DNA of 64,000 bases, taken from Erigeron canadensis. Its lineage: Eukaryota; Streptophyta; Magnoliopsida; Asterales; Asteraceae. The notes under the pieces are model-generated. The model saw nothing but the letters and a program-made list of their open reading frames with translations. It was not told the DNA's origin and made no database searches. The DNA is taken from NCBI RefSeq assembly GCF_010389155.1, contig NC_057764.1:14384001-14448000 (forward strand), given 5' to 3'. The translations under genes were made by a program, and so were the position numbers. Below, one piece after another: positions 22,031 to 33,456 of the stretch. Every line of letters starts with the position of its first letter. Positions within the stretch are counted from its first letter, which is position 1.

Positions 22031-22044
22031 GGCTCTAGATGCCA
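22031..22044 (-). promoter_or_regulatory. primer-binding site of C1, tRNA-Met-like
   Basis: On the minus strand TGGCATCTAGAGCC follows the 5' LTR by one base. It resembles TGGTATCAGAGC, the complement of initiator tRNA-Met, with one substitution and an added base. The tRNA match is therefore approximate. Confidence 0.6.
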
Positions 22045-22045
22045 T

Positions 22046-22960
22046 TGTTGGGTCTTTTGGGTTTTATCAAAGTCATATTTTCCTTATAAACATGAAAAAC
22101 GCAGCGGAAGAAATGAACCTTTCATTATGTTATATGTAGTTAAAATCAAATTTTAACATATAAAAGAAAACCCCAAACAATAAGGATCCATGTATATGAA
22201 TGTCATACAATCAAAATAACAACCATAGGGTGTTTAGAAGACTACCTTCTTCCAAGCTTATGAGAAGGTTGATATGAAGAAGATGATGTTCCTAGAAAGG
22301 CCAAGTCTTCAAGATAGAAGTACCTCAAGCTTGCATACCCCAAGTCTCCAACAAACACCCAAATATGCTAGGATTTAGACTTAAAAAAACTTTCTCCTTT
22401 TGCCTTGTTTGTGCCAAAATCAAGAGAAGAAAAAGAGAGAGTTTTTGCACTTGAGAGTTGAGAGAACACTATAGCAAATGCATGTAACAATTGTGTGTTT
22501 CCAATGTAGCTAGTGGGTTATGTAAAACAAGCAAATGCATGTGCATTTTGGGTGGGGTTGGCTGGCCACAAGGTGAGACCACATGGGTCTCACCAACTCA
22601 AAATCCACTTGCATTTTCCTTTTATACAATATATATAAATGTATTATAACATGTTATATACCTTATGTAACATATTATGTATTATACATAACACACATAA
22701 GTGTTTATTTTGCCAAATAAACACATTCACATATTTCTCAAAATAAATTATCCATATAATTTACTTATATTTCTCAAGTGCATTTATTTAGAAACCCATT
22801 TCCTAAATGCTTCAAGTATTGATATTTATTTAAAGATCATATCATATAAATACATATCATAAGTGTTTGTCTAACTTGTTATTGGGTATGACCTGACTTG
22901 GATCATCACATACTAGCCACGTCAATTTAATATGTGTCTTGGGCATCCGAAATTCCAACA
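22046..22960 (-). repeat. 5' LTR of C1 (right copy, 915 bp)
   Basis: Near-identical to the left copy and reads as the promoter LTR because the PBS lies on its inner side. Confidence 0.95.
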
Positions 22961-23216
22961 ATACTATTTCCTAAGAGTTATCGAAATAAGAATAAAATAA
23001 TAAAAAGGTGTCTTGGGCAAAGGACAACCACTAAATTTTATCATGAGGATAGCCACTAATTATTCCATCAATAGGAAAGAGACACACAAAGCTTTTAAAA
23101 AGATTCCTTCTGCAAATAGGCCCTCAAACCGTTGGGATTAACATTGTCACACCTTCCTTCCTTTTAATAGTTGTCATTCCTTCTTTATTGGTCCCCACCA
23201 TACGAGACAAACTTTA

Positions 23217-24293
23217 TTGGAAAACTGGAAATACAATCTGGAACTCCACTGGAAATTTCATCTGGAGCACCTTTCAATAGACTGGACTGGAGTTGGCCAC
23301 TGGAGAGATTCAGTGGGAAACTCCTTTGGTGGACTTCTGGAAAGTTTCACTAGATCACTACTTATAACATCTGGAGACCCTTGCCACTGGAGTAATGTTA
23401 CAACTGGTGACTGGGCTGGTCCAGTAAATACTTGTCTAAAATGGGCGACAGCTGGCAGAATCAACATTGCTTGTTCTGATGGCATTATCTGGCCAGTTTT
23501 CTTCACTTCACTTAACTTTTTCAGTGAAGATCAGAGGAAGTTCAGGATCGTGGTGCTATTCAAAGTGATCTTGATAAGAAAGACTCACATCTTTATACCT
23601 TGTTTTCATGTCAAGAGAGAAAATGGCTTGATATATAGATTCAATGAAGCTCACTTCAAACTTCTACTGGTTGATGACATAATTTTCCTTTACAACCACT
23701 ATGTGAATGCCATTCAAAGGTATCGTGAAAATCTTATTGCTTTTGATGCAGTGAAGAGATACATGTCTAGTGTTATTCAACATGCATCATTGGAAGATTT
23801 TCAGATCGGATTTGAGTTGGTTAAGAGGAAGATTAATGTTCCGTATCCAGATCAATGTCTTTATACAGAAGATATAGAAAGGCTGAATACTGGTCATGTT
23901 CTTGAGAAACCAACACTTGAAGTATTTTTTCTTAACAACAGAAAAAAGAAGATTTTTGTTAAAATGTGTGACCTTGCTTCTTACTCTGATGGAACCCTGG
24001 AATTTTGCAAGAATGTGCTATTATGCTTATCTGAAGATGAAGAATCTGATCAAAAGAAAGCACTGCTTGATAAGGTAATCAGCAAGATTGATAAGAGACT
24101 AGGTTTCAGAGAGAGTATCAGAATGATAAGGGAGGCAGATAATGTTAAGAAGTCCAAGTATGTTGAGAGAAGAAAGGGAGGATGTTGGATCAAGTATGAA
24201 CCTAGTAATGTTTTGGGACCGCATAATATTCCTCCTAAAGACTATGAAGCAAACATGGTGGTCCCCGAAGATAAACCAGAAGGTGACAACTAG
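23217..24293 (+). pseudogene. chimeric ORF: antisense LTR fused to retroelement 3' ORF (G)
   Basis: A 358-codon frame whose first ~100 codons read through antisense LTR X' and whose remainder, from about 23526, is real retroelement coding. The real part has the pattern FNEAHFKLLLVDDI, a helix-rich middle, YSDGTLEFCKNV and KRLGFRESIRMIRE. I recognise this as the small C-terminal ORF type found in many plant LTR retroelement annotations (FCDGTL...RR.L family), function unknown. It ends ~90 bp before G's PPT and LTR, the right place for the last ORF of a copia-type element. The fusion came from a deletion, and the first codons need not be translated. Confidence 0.6.
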
Positions 24294-24660
24294 TTCTGGA
24301 ATCCAAACGAAAACAGACCAAATACTCGAGCTTAAAGACTGTTGACTCTCGGATACATTTTGACAAATCACTACTACGGGGAAGATTGTTAGAAATATTA
24401 TTTCTAGTAGTTGATTTGTATTTCATCATACTTTATACTTGTTTGTAATTTTCATAAGTATGGAAGGGGGTCTAGTGTAAATTGTATAGAAGTATATAAA
24501 GCCCCCTCCATAGCTTAGTATTGTAACCTTACACATTTCAAGCAATCCAATCTTTCAACACACACTCTTTCTCTCTTGGCATTTTACACACACTTACACA
24601 CACACGAACTCCATTAACACACACTAAAACACGTACTTAAGCTCAAATATCATCACTACA
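23526..24660 (+). mobile_element. 3' end of LTR retroelement 'G'
   Basis: The C-terminal ORF (to 24293) is followed by the PPT-like ACGGGGAAGA (24377-24386) and an LTR from TGTTAGAAATA at 24387 to about CACTACA at 24660 (~274 bp). The LTR has a TATA box, AGTATATAAAGCCCC (~24491). The 5' portion is missing at the fusion with X'. No right-hand target duplication can be paired. Confidence 0.65.
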
Positions 24661-25233
24661 GAGAGAACCAACTTTGAATATTTAGGTCAACTATGTACAA
24701 ATTTTAAGAGTTTGCTGGTAATACACATCAATAAAAAAAAAAAGTTCAATGGTTAACCATATACTAAAGGAAAAGTACATTAGCCATCCAGTGATTAAAC
24801 ATGTCATTGTGAATCCTTGTCAGCTGCATTAAATGTCCACGTGGTTGCCACGTCATTAAAAAAGGTGATTACCGGTAATATGGGTCAACCGTGTACAAAA
24901 AAAAAGTTTGTGGGTAAACATCATCAATAAAAAAGTATAATGGGCAACTTTGTACAAATGGAAAAATACATTGGTCTTCCTGTGATTAATCCCTTTAAAT
25001 AAATGTAATGTTTTATTTAGTTATATTGTTGTTTTTAAGTTTAATGAAAGTTTAGGGTTTGTTTGGTAAATATTAAGTTGGCAAGAATTGGCAATACACC
25101 ACACTTTTTGGCAACAAATCAGCAAGAATTGACTAGTTTGCTTGTACACGTAGTACGTCCTTGTTGAATGAAAATTTGCCAAAACTTATGAATTTGCCAA
25201 TGTTTGGCTCTACACTCTTGCCCCTAAGTTACC

Positions 25234-25267
<34 letters not shown>

Positions 25268-27837
25268 CAACAACAACAACAATAACAATGCTTGAAAAGC
25301 GAAAAGAATTTATAACTTACTCTTGTTATATACCATTTTGGTATCCATAAACATACACAACATTAAACTTATTCCCGATAACTCATCATGTTAGACATGG
25401 ATCACAAGATATAATTTCTCCACTTACTTTGACAAAATTTAAACTTGTGGCTTGCAACTTTCATCTTTGAGACCATGTGGTCACATGGTGGCAGTACCAG
25501 TTGCTCGATAATTAGCTGGTAATATGTTATCTTTAATATATTCTAACTTTTAACATATTTTTTTTTTAAAGATGTGAATAATTCGTGAATATTGGGAGGT
25601 ATAACATAAGTTATATTAATCAGACTTGTGTTAAAGAGTCCCCTCGTCAAATAAATTTACATCTTAAATCACTCGTTAAAAAACCTCTATCACCCAGAAA
25701 TCTAGAGGGGAAAACTTACTCAGACGCATTATAGGTGGAATTTAAGTATCTGTGGTCAAACCTAAATATGCGTAAGATAGGATTCGAAGCTGAGACCTAT
25801 TGTGAAGAAGCAAAACTAGACCATTTGTTGTAAAAGTAAATTAAGACCTAACAACGTTGTCTTTTTATTTACTTAACTTCAATTCTAAAAAGAATTTATT
25901 CTGGAAAAAAACTCATGTTTCGTGTCTTAAAACATTTTTGCTCACATCATATTCTAGTTTCCATTCTCCGGATCCATTTGTTTTTAATTGATTATCATGG
26001 GCTGGATAAAATATTTAATTGAATATGAACAATAAGATCTCATTAAAAATGATGATTCTAGTTGGTTTCATGAACGGCAGAAAATGGTTTGAGGCTTATT
26101 AGCAAAACAAGTTTCTAAATAAAAGACCTTCTTTAACAACGACTAGGCAAAAACACGTGATGCAACGATACACATATACATATGAGTGCTAGATAGAGTA
26201 ACTAAAATGATTATATGTAACATTTGTAGTTTTGACCTCATTTATTTTTGTTATTAATCTAACTTAACTTTTTTTATCAATAATATTTTGGGTAATGATA
26301 CTTGTTTCTTAGCATAAAGCCGTAAGGTGTAATGATGTACATTTACGCCTATAATTTTGGTACCCGTAATGTTGTGACTAGTTAGTAGAGAATGGTAGTG
26401 GGCATGTGTGTGAGTGCTAATGTGCTCAAACCCCCACCCACCACTCCTATTTTAATATTCTCTTTTCTCTCTCACACACTCTTTCTCTTTCCTTTATTTG
26501 TGCAAAAACATCATCATCATTTATCTTCTTAATTTTCTTCTTACTATAATTGGATTCTTCACTAAAGTTATATGAAAACCATCTAGTAACTTGTATAACA
26601 ATACCTAGTACCTTCAAATATACAACAATTTTATTTATTTCAAGTTATCTTCATTCTCTTTTGGTCTAAAATTCATATCTTAAGATTCAAGGAACTTTGT
26701 AAGTGATTTCACTCTTTAAATACTTCAGTTTTATGTTGTTACTTGTAAATTTTCATAGACCCGATTAACCATATATCTTTGGATCTTTGAGCCCGTAGGG
26801 TCATATACAATAGAACATCTATAATGTTTAACTATAAAACTACGATATGGTATTTGATCATTTACGCATTTAATTTAACTAGTATTTAATTAAATTATTC
26901 ATTTATAAATTAACGTGAGTTAATTAAGGATAAAAAGATTAACCGACAAATATTATTTATAGATGTCAATTAAAGTTTACTTTAACTGATTGATAAATAA
27001 ACATATTAATTAAAAGAGTTTAATTAATTAAATGATTTAACGGGTTGGACAATTAATTAGTTAATGGTTCAAATTAATTAATATGTAATTAATTAAAATA
27101 AGGAAAGCCCAGTCCGTCCCATGGAGCCGCAAGGTCGGTTCTAGGACCTATCTTGGAGGTGTTGGATGAAACTAGGAGAGGGGAAAAAGGGTTTTTAGTT
27201 TCATAATTTTAAGTTCCTAATCAAATTAGGAAACTATGCCTAAATAAACCCCATAAAATCATAAGTTAGTTAATTCATTCTGAAATCCCTAAACACACAC
27301 ATAAAGGTGAAAATCTTTTCTTCTTTTATGTGCAGGTCGAACTCATCAAACGAAAGAAACCAAATCCCAAATTTGTTTTAGGTTTAATTATTTAGGGTTT
27401 TAGTTAAACCATAAATTAGTTTCAACAAAAGGTTTCTTGCCTTTTGAGTTTGGTTGTAGTCGACCTCAAGAACCCTAAAAAGGGAAATCGAAATTCGACT
27501 CTCTTCTTTGAAGAGAAGTCGAATTCGACTTTAGGGAGCTTACAAGGGTTTCGGTTGGTTGCGGTCGTAAGCTTAAAGGTGTCTACCAGATCCTGGTTAA
27601 GACATTGTTTGTGTACACACTTACGGAGGGTTTTCATACTTGGAATTTCGTTTCCGGAATTTTCCACATCGTGAGAGATCTTTTGTTATAATTTAATAGT
27701 GTTTAAATGACCATATTGTCTTGTGTATAGTATAAAAATGAATGATCTTGATTTAAAATGTTAAATATGGATAGACAAGATTTTATCTTAACATAAGAGT
27801 TGAAGAGTCTTAAAATTCATGAATAAGGGTAGTCAAT
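24661..27837. other. gene-free AT-rich stretch
   Basis: No ORF with recognisable content. Visible items: two diverged copies of a GTCAAC..TGTACAAA...CATCAATAAAAAA unit (24690-24770 and 24884-24965); a (TAA)n/(CAA)n microsatellite at 25236-25288; a CT-rich tract at 26455-26500 resembling a plant leader; and a stretch at 27100-27690 that may be an old copia LTR (TTAATTAA-rich, CCGTCCCATGG, CTACCAGATCCTGGTTAAG), though I cannot define its ends. Some of this could be decayed host intergenic DNA. Confidence 0.4.
25236..25288. repeat. (TAA)n then (CAA)n microsatellite
   Basis: About eight TAA units change to about six CAA units and a short interrupted tail. Confidence 0.95.
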
Positions 27838-28102
27838 ATTGAAACAAATAGAAATGAGCTTAACTGAGATTTAATGGTGGAATTAGGGTTATGTGTGTGT
27901 GTAAGTGTGTGAGGATGATGGGAGGTTGAAGATGAGTTTAGAGAGAGAAAGTATCTTATAGAGAAGGATGTATAGATTTAAGTGTGTAAAGGCTTATTAC
28001 AAATGATTAAGGAAGGGGTATTTATATATTTCATATACGTAATACTAAAACCCCTTCCACAATAACTAATTTACAATTTAACACTATTTTATAATTCTAA
28101 CA
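27838..28102 (-). repeat. 3' LTR of D2 with adjoining PPT
   Basis: About 265 bp, clearly diverged from D's LTR but with the same order of blocks, including ACCCCTTCCACAATAACTA and the AATTCTAACA terminus. Minus-strand AAGGGGGAGAT (28103-28113) is the PPT. Confidence 0.75.
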
Positions 28103-28113
28103 ATCTCCCCCTT

Positions 28114-28955
28114 GTTGTTGAATTGTAAATGTTGTATCGTCTTCGGTCTTTAAATAAACATGATGAACCCATTTGTTGAAAATCTTCAATGTTGAGTGGA
28201 GTTTGAAGCTTTCTCATTGTATTCAACGTCTTGTATCAACTTTGACTTTGAATTTTCTCAAGAAACATATATTCTTGACGGTGACTTATTAAATCTTGAT
28301 CTTCTCTTGCAACTTTGAATAATTTGGAAGCATCTTTGAAATCTTTGTAACTTTTGAGCTTTCACAACTTGAACTTGTGAATGTTGATTTCAACTTGATG
28401 TTGCTCGGAGAAGTAACTTGAATCTTTGAGTAGCATGCGGAAGCTTGGTTTTGACTTTGAATTCTTTTGGATTGCGGAAGCTTGGTTATCTTGAATTCTT
28501 TTGGCAATGCGGAAGCTTCGTTTTGGAATGTGGAAAATTGATTTGTCTTTAAAACTTCAAATCTTGATCTAACTTGTCTCTGAATCAACATCTTGGAGCA
28601 TTTGATTCTTTGATCAAACAATTTTGCTTCCCCTCAAACAAACATCTATCTTGGAGCAACTTATCAACTAAATGAATTGTCTTCAAAATTTCTTGCTCCC
28701 CATCAAACAAACAACCATTTCGCAGCATATTAATCAATTCATGAGTTTTCTCTTGCTACCCCTCAAATGAACAATCTCTTCAATATATGAACGAACTTAA
28801 TTATTCAAGTATCAACCATTCAATCTCAAACTCTTCTAGTTATCAAAAAATGGTCATTTATCCAATAAATCTTTCCATTATTGACCATGTACTTTGCAAA
28901 ACTAAAATTATCTTGAATATTATTTTCCCGAAACAATCTTTCAACTTTCTCGTAA
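28114..28955 (-). other. D2 3' internal region with repeated PPT-like units
   Basis: Non-coding. CTTGCTCCCCNTCAAACAA-type units paired with GGAGCA recur from 28590 to 28780. A GCGGAAGCTTGGTTTTGA-type unit recurs at 28435-28525. It parallels 29235-29800 in D. Confidence 0.6.
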
Positions 28956-28960
28956 CAACC

Positions 28961-29223
28961 TATAATGAATAAATTTGAGCTTAATTAAAGGTTTAATGGT
29001 GGATTTAGGGTTATGTGTGAGTTTGAGTGTGTGTGGGAGTTGGGAGGTTGAAGATGAACTTAGAGAGAAAAAGTAACTTAGAGAGAAGTTGTTATGGGAT
29101 TATGATTAAAGGCTTATTACAAAATAACTAAGGAAGGGGTATTTATACATTTCATCTACTTAACACTAAAACCCCTTCCACAATAACTAATTTACAATTT
29201 AACACCATTTTATAATTCTAACA
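28961..29223 (-). repeat. 3' LTR of D
   Basis: Left copy. Its first bases TATAATG differ from TGTAATG in the right copy. TATAAATACCCCTTCC on the minus strand (~29130-29145) is a likely TATA box. Minus-strand PPT AAGGGGGAGAT occupies 29224-29234. Confidence 0.9.
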
Positions 29224-29234
29224 ATCTCCCCCTT

Positions 29235-31440
29235 GGTGTTGAATTGTAAATGTTGCATCGTCTTCGGTCTTTAAATAAACATTTGTTGAAAATCTTCAAT
29301 GTTGATCGGACTTTGAAGCTTTCTCATTGTCTTCAATGTCTTGTATCAACTTTGACTTTGAATATTCTCAACAAACATATTGATTTGACGATAACTCTCT
29401 AAATCTTGATATTCTCTTGCAACTTATAATACTTGGTTTGACTTTAACTCTTCATTTCTTGATCGAACTTGTCTTTGAATAAACAATCATTTTGGAGCAT
29501 TTGATCCTTTGATCAATTAACACTTGCTCTCCCTCAAACAATCAACTATCTTGGAGCATCTTATTATTTAAACAATTAATCATCAATTTCTTGCTCCCTC
29601 TCAAACAAACATTTCTTTCTTGGAGCAACTTATCAACTAAATGAATTATATTCAAGTTTCTTGCTCCCCCTCGAACAAACAATCATTTTGGAGCATATTT
29701 AACAATTCATGAGTTTACTCATGCTCCCCCTCAAATTAACAATCTCTTCAAACTAAGAATCTTATCAACACTTTAAACGAACTTAACTATCCAAGTATCA
29801 ACAAAAAATACAATCTCCATCTAATCTCAAACTTTTTGTCTTTTCTCAAAATATTATTCCAACTCAAACTCTTGTAATTATCAAACAATGGTCATTTATC
29901 CACCAAATCTTTCCATTATCGATCATGAACTTTCACCAACTTAAATCATCTGAAACATTCTCAATCTCAACACAATCATTGAACTTATCACGATAACACG
30001 ATAATTATTCACTTTCTTCACCTAAACTAACGATCCTTTGAACATCCAAACACAACAATCATTCTTGAACAAATTCTACCAATCAAATTCTACCTATGTA
30101 AATGAACTCTATCTATCAATCATATAATCATTTCTCCCCCTTATGATGAAAATGTGAAACGGGTTCATCATACAATAATGATTGATAGCATAAACGGTAG
30201 ATGAAAATACAACCAACAAGCAAACAACTTAACCCAACCCAATTCCCAATTCCCACGGAACCTATTGGTGAACTAGAATGGGAGGTTGCGTTGTTGAAAA
30301 ATAATTTTATATGGTGTTTGTGTGAAGAGAAATGAAATCCGGATAAAAATGATCCGTTGACACAACCAAAAATCAAAAGGAATAATGGTGTGGCCTAAAA
30401 ATACGATTACTATTTTTAGGAATTCCCATTATCATTGAGAAATGCACAAAGCTTTTCTCTAAATGGTTCGGTCTATCACTTTACAACTGATAGATTGCTT
30501 TAAAGAATGTAATTCATGGTCAATGTCACAAAGGCGTTCGATAACCATGTCTTACTATCCTCAAAGACTTTCAGGTAAATAAATCCAAGGTCACATAGAC
30601 TTCTCGTTCACTCAATAAATTCATAAACTGAAAATATGAGACCTACGTTCAACGTTGGAAAAGATGTTAGCGTTGGTAGGATTGTCATTCGATCATCGTG
30701 GAATATCAAAAATATGATATCACTACGAATGTTCAGGCAATATCACAAAGATATGCAATGTCACAAAGACATACAAAGACTCATTGTGTCCTAGTGAAAT
30801 AAAAGATATATCAAGTACGCTCTAGACTCGATAGTGATCAAATGAAGTCGGGGACCGGAGCAGAGTGTCTCCCTTTTTCAATATCAACATCTTCCAAATG
30901 AAGAGTCGATAGAAATGTGAAAATCTCCGTGAGAATAAAACAAGCATTTGGTAAGAAATACTTGAGTGGTTAGGTAAAGATGTGCATTGCTTTACTAGGT
31001 CCATGAAGTCTTTTTCATTATCGAGAAATCAACAAATGAAATCCGATAGAAACGTGTTGACCTGGCTTTGTGAGAATTTTAGGGAGGGCTTTTGTTTCTT
31101 TTAGCCCTTTCTCACATGATATTCACCTTAACCTCTCATTTTTTGACTACTCCCTCATGTCCTATTTGCACAAATATCATCACACTCATATACCCTCACA
31201 ATCTAGAATTGAGAATATAACTCTGGGTTAGATCTCATCGGCGATGACAAGATCATGGAGTTTTGATGAGTGGCGTAAACTCTCGTGTGCAAATCTAACA
31301 CCAAACTTCAATAGAGATGATCAAAAATGGTTTAAGAATCATCCAAAGTGTTTAATAATATGACAAAAGAGTTTGAACACTTGGAAGTTTTGGTTTTATA
31401 AAACAAACTCCCCCTAAATATATGCATGATTTGAACAAAT
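29235..31440 (-). other. D 3' internal region, non-coding, repeat-bearing
   Basis: No pol homology. Four to five units of TTGCTCCCCCTCAAACAA paired with TTTTGGAGCA recur at 29520-29740. A PPT-like AAGGGGGAGAAATGA (minus) lies at 30131-30145. CACAAAGGCGTTCGAT occurs at 30529 and again at 31905, on either side of the LINE tail. Confidence 0.6.
29520..29740 (-). repeat. tandem PPT-like units in D
   Basis: On the minus strand each unit reads TGCTCCAA..., a spacer, then TTTGAGGGGGAGCAAG. Unit spacing is ~55-60 bp. TTGCTCC and GGAGCAA can pair into hairpins. A second, diverged set is in D2 (28590-28780). Confidence 0.7.
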
Positions 31441-31890
31441 TGTTTTTGCATATAAAGGGTGAGTAAAAAGATTGTAAGTTGCTCACAAACATTAAAAATA
31501 GAATCTTTAAAAACCATGCTCGTCCACCGGATATTTTGGCTAAATTGATACAAGATACTGTTAGATCGAGATTATGGAAGCTGAGGTTTAAGAAGACAGC
31601 TCGAGTTGTGCGCACATTAGAGGCGTGGGGTATATGTGGAGAGTTTTTATATCAAGATGGCTGATTAGTTGTCCTTTTATTAATAATGCTTGACTATGTT
31701 GTATTTTATCTATAGTGTAGGAAAAGCTAGTTTTGTTAGTTTGCTTTATGCTAGTTTTCATGTATACATATATAGGGTATGTCCTATATATGAACTAGTG
31801 TGATACTCCATCATACTACTTGCTTTATAATGTTTTTGGGTGTTGTTATATAAAGTCAACGGGATGATTTTCCCTTTACCCAAAAAAGAG
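31441..31890 (+). mobile_element. 5'-truncated LINE (L1-type) tail inside D
   Basis: The + strand encodes KNHARPPDILAKLIQDTVRS, a Leu/Lys/Phe segment and ARVVRTLEAWGI (31500-31635), the C-terminal pattern at the end of plant L1-type reverse transcriptase ORFs. Stop at 31662, then a ~220-bp 3' UTR ending in the short A-rich CCCAAAAAAG near 31890. No target duplication was found; the left boundary is approximate. Confidence 0.6.
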
Positions 31891-32159
31891 ACTACGAAGA
31901 CGGTACACAAAGGCGTTCGATGCCTTGCATCTCATCCTAATATTTTGTGAGAAACTCAAAGACAACGTAAATAAAAATGATGAAAAGAGAAAATCTTTTT
32001 GGATTTTTCAAAAATAAGAAAAATAATAATCTTTTTGGATTTTTCAAAAAGTTAAGAAAATGAAAATATTTTTGTATTTTTCTAAAAATAAAGAAATTAC
32101 AAAAACAGTTTTTAGCACGGGTTATACACTAATGTGTGCATAAGCCCCTTTTCATCAAA
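31891..32159 (-). repeat. imperfect tandem CTTTTTGGATTTTTCAAAAA units in D
   Basis: Three units of ~45-55 bp between 31990 and 32095 with A/T drift; otherwise non-coding. Confidence 0.6.
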
Positions 32160-32714
32160 TCACTTCGAAATTACGTTTGGAACCCATTTGAGATTGGGCC
32201 CAACGGTTTTTGACTTGTTAAAAGACCAAATGTAAGTCTCATCGATTTGATGAATTGACGTTGCATTCCACGGAGAACTAAAACAAGGTGGTCTAGTTGA
32301 AAAGAGTTTTCGTGGAAGCAACGGTGAAAAATCATTTGAATTCTTCGAAAAACATCCAATCTTGGGAGATGGAGTTGAAAAATGATTTTTCGAACCAAAA
32401 TCTTTCACTTTTTGCACGAATGCTTTCACAGGTTTTGGTGCAAGATCAAAAAGTTCCGAAACAAAATATTTGAATGATTTTGACTAAGTTGACTTAGATT
32501 TTAAAATTGGTTTCCATTTAGATTTTGCAACTGAGATTTGGCTTGTGAAATATGGAGAGAGTTATCCTCGAAGGATAGAAAAGAGACAAAAGTAGTTGTT
32601 CCATCAAAATGTGGTTTCTTAGCATACTTCTTACCCTTTTGTAAGGAGTAATTAGTAAACTGAGAAAACTTTCTTTCAAAATGTTTTAAAGATTTACCCG
32701 TGTAAATCCTCTGG
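32160..32714 (-). pseudogene. D gag-like ORF, C-terminal part beyond F
   Basis: Directly left of the F insertion the minus frame continues the D gag ORF (YTGKSLKHFERKFSQF, then KKPHFDGTTTFVSFLSF) to a stop near 32485. A second frame (32429-32160) ends with KTVGPNLKWVPN, a pattern I associate with the end of SIRE gag regions before protease. No protease, integrase or RT follows. With 47633-48471 this forms the D gag-like protein. Confidence 0.65.
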
Positions 32715-33395
32715 TGTAAGGTGCCCTATTGTTGCGTGGATCGTAATAAGACGCGATTCGTTATGTCAAGAGTGCCGAATCCTCTTGAGATAACTAGATA
32801 GCTATTGCCTTTTGTTGACTAATAAGTAATTAACCAACCCAAGGAGATGCACAAGGCTTGTGGTTCGTGTAGGAGATCACACGAAGGAACAAATAACCTT
32901 GACTCGTAAATTCGTGAATAACTCGAAAACAATTAACAAGGATTAACCTAATTCCGTAGATTAGGTCTTGTATTTATACTAGTTAAGTATTGGATCGTGT
33001 GGGCTTAGGCCTTAATTGCAGATTAGGCCCGAAACAATAAATCAATCGACTGCCTCGTGCTGACGTCAACACGAGGTTGTTCCTACATGCTGATGACGTC
33101 AGCACGAGGGACGACCTTTGACTCTTTGTTTAGCTTTGTTTGGCTCGTACATAACATCCAATCATCGTTTAAGTGTTCTACGACACTTATAAACCTTGAT
33201 TCTATGTTCTTGTACCTGCAAAATAATATATAACACAAACACAATACAAAACATAAACAGATATAATATTGAAGTTCAAACGTAATCATTAAATATCAAC
33301 ACAAGTTCTTATTTAAATGATTACAAACAAGTTCCTAAAAACATAAACGATAATCAAATCTATGTTGCGATTGTCACAACGAATCTGCATCTACA
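32715..33395 (-). repeat. 3' LTR of F (681 bp, complete)
   Basis: It contains two TGACGTCA palindromes (33061-33068 and 33094-33101), each followed on the + strand by ACACGAGG or GCACGAGG, and a minus-strand TATAAATA (32971-32978). The transcription start would lie near 32940. Compared with the right copy there are about nine changes in ~545 bp. Confidence 0.9.
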
Positions 33396-33406
33396 GACTC
33401 CCCCTT
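33396..33406 (-). promoter_or_regulatory. polypurine tract of F
   Basis: Minus-strand AAGGGGGAGTC abuts the 3' LTR. Confidence 0.85.
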
Positions 33407-33456
33407 GACGATTGCAACTAGATCTCTTTAAAGTTTTCAAAACTTGAATTTCAAAG

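Larger units (their letters stand above)
15080..22960 (-). mobile_element. Ty1/copia element 'C1', intact and very young
   Basis: 7881 bp with perfect 5-bp TSDs ATACT (15075-15079 and 22961-22965), LTR ends TGTTGG...CCAACA, 916- and 915-bp LTRs, a PPT, a PBS-like site and one uninterrupted 1338-codon gag-pol frame. By eye the LTRs differ at one base and one 1-bp indel. All parts needed for autonomous movement appear present, and it is inserted in solo LTR X'. Confidence 0.95.
14623..23525 (-). mobile_element. LTR 'X'' (same family as X and Y), split by C1, truncated
   Basis: It starts TGATGCGTAAATCACGC at 14623 and matches X to 15079. After the C1 insertion and its ATACT duplication it continues from 22966 to about 23525, where similarity to X ends short of the expected ATTTCCGTATCA terminus. 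From there an unrelated LTR-element fragment (G) begins in the middle of its ORF. X' preserves the pre-insertion sequence for Y's target in X. Confidence 0.8.

Noticed and set aside
25660..25835. Possible tRNA-derived SINE (GATTCGAAGCTGAGACC resembles a pol III B box)
   Set aside because: No matching A box at the right spacing, no target duplication and no tail; too weak to call.
26385..26760. Promoter and 5' UTR-like CT-rich stretch of a host gene
   Set aside because: No start codon leads into a coding frame; could equally be part of an old LTR.
27100..27690. Complete copia LTR
   Set aside because: Sequence flavour fits an LTR, but I could not find paired TG/CA ends, PBS, PPT or a target duplication.
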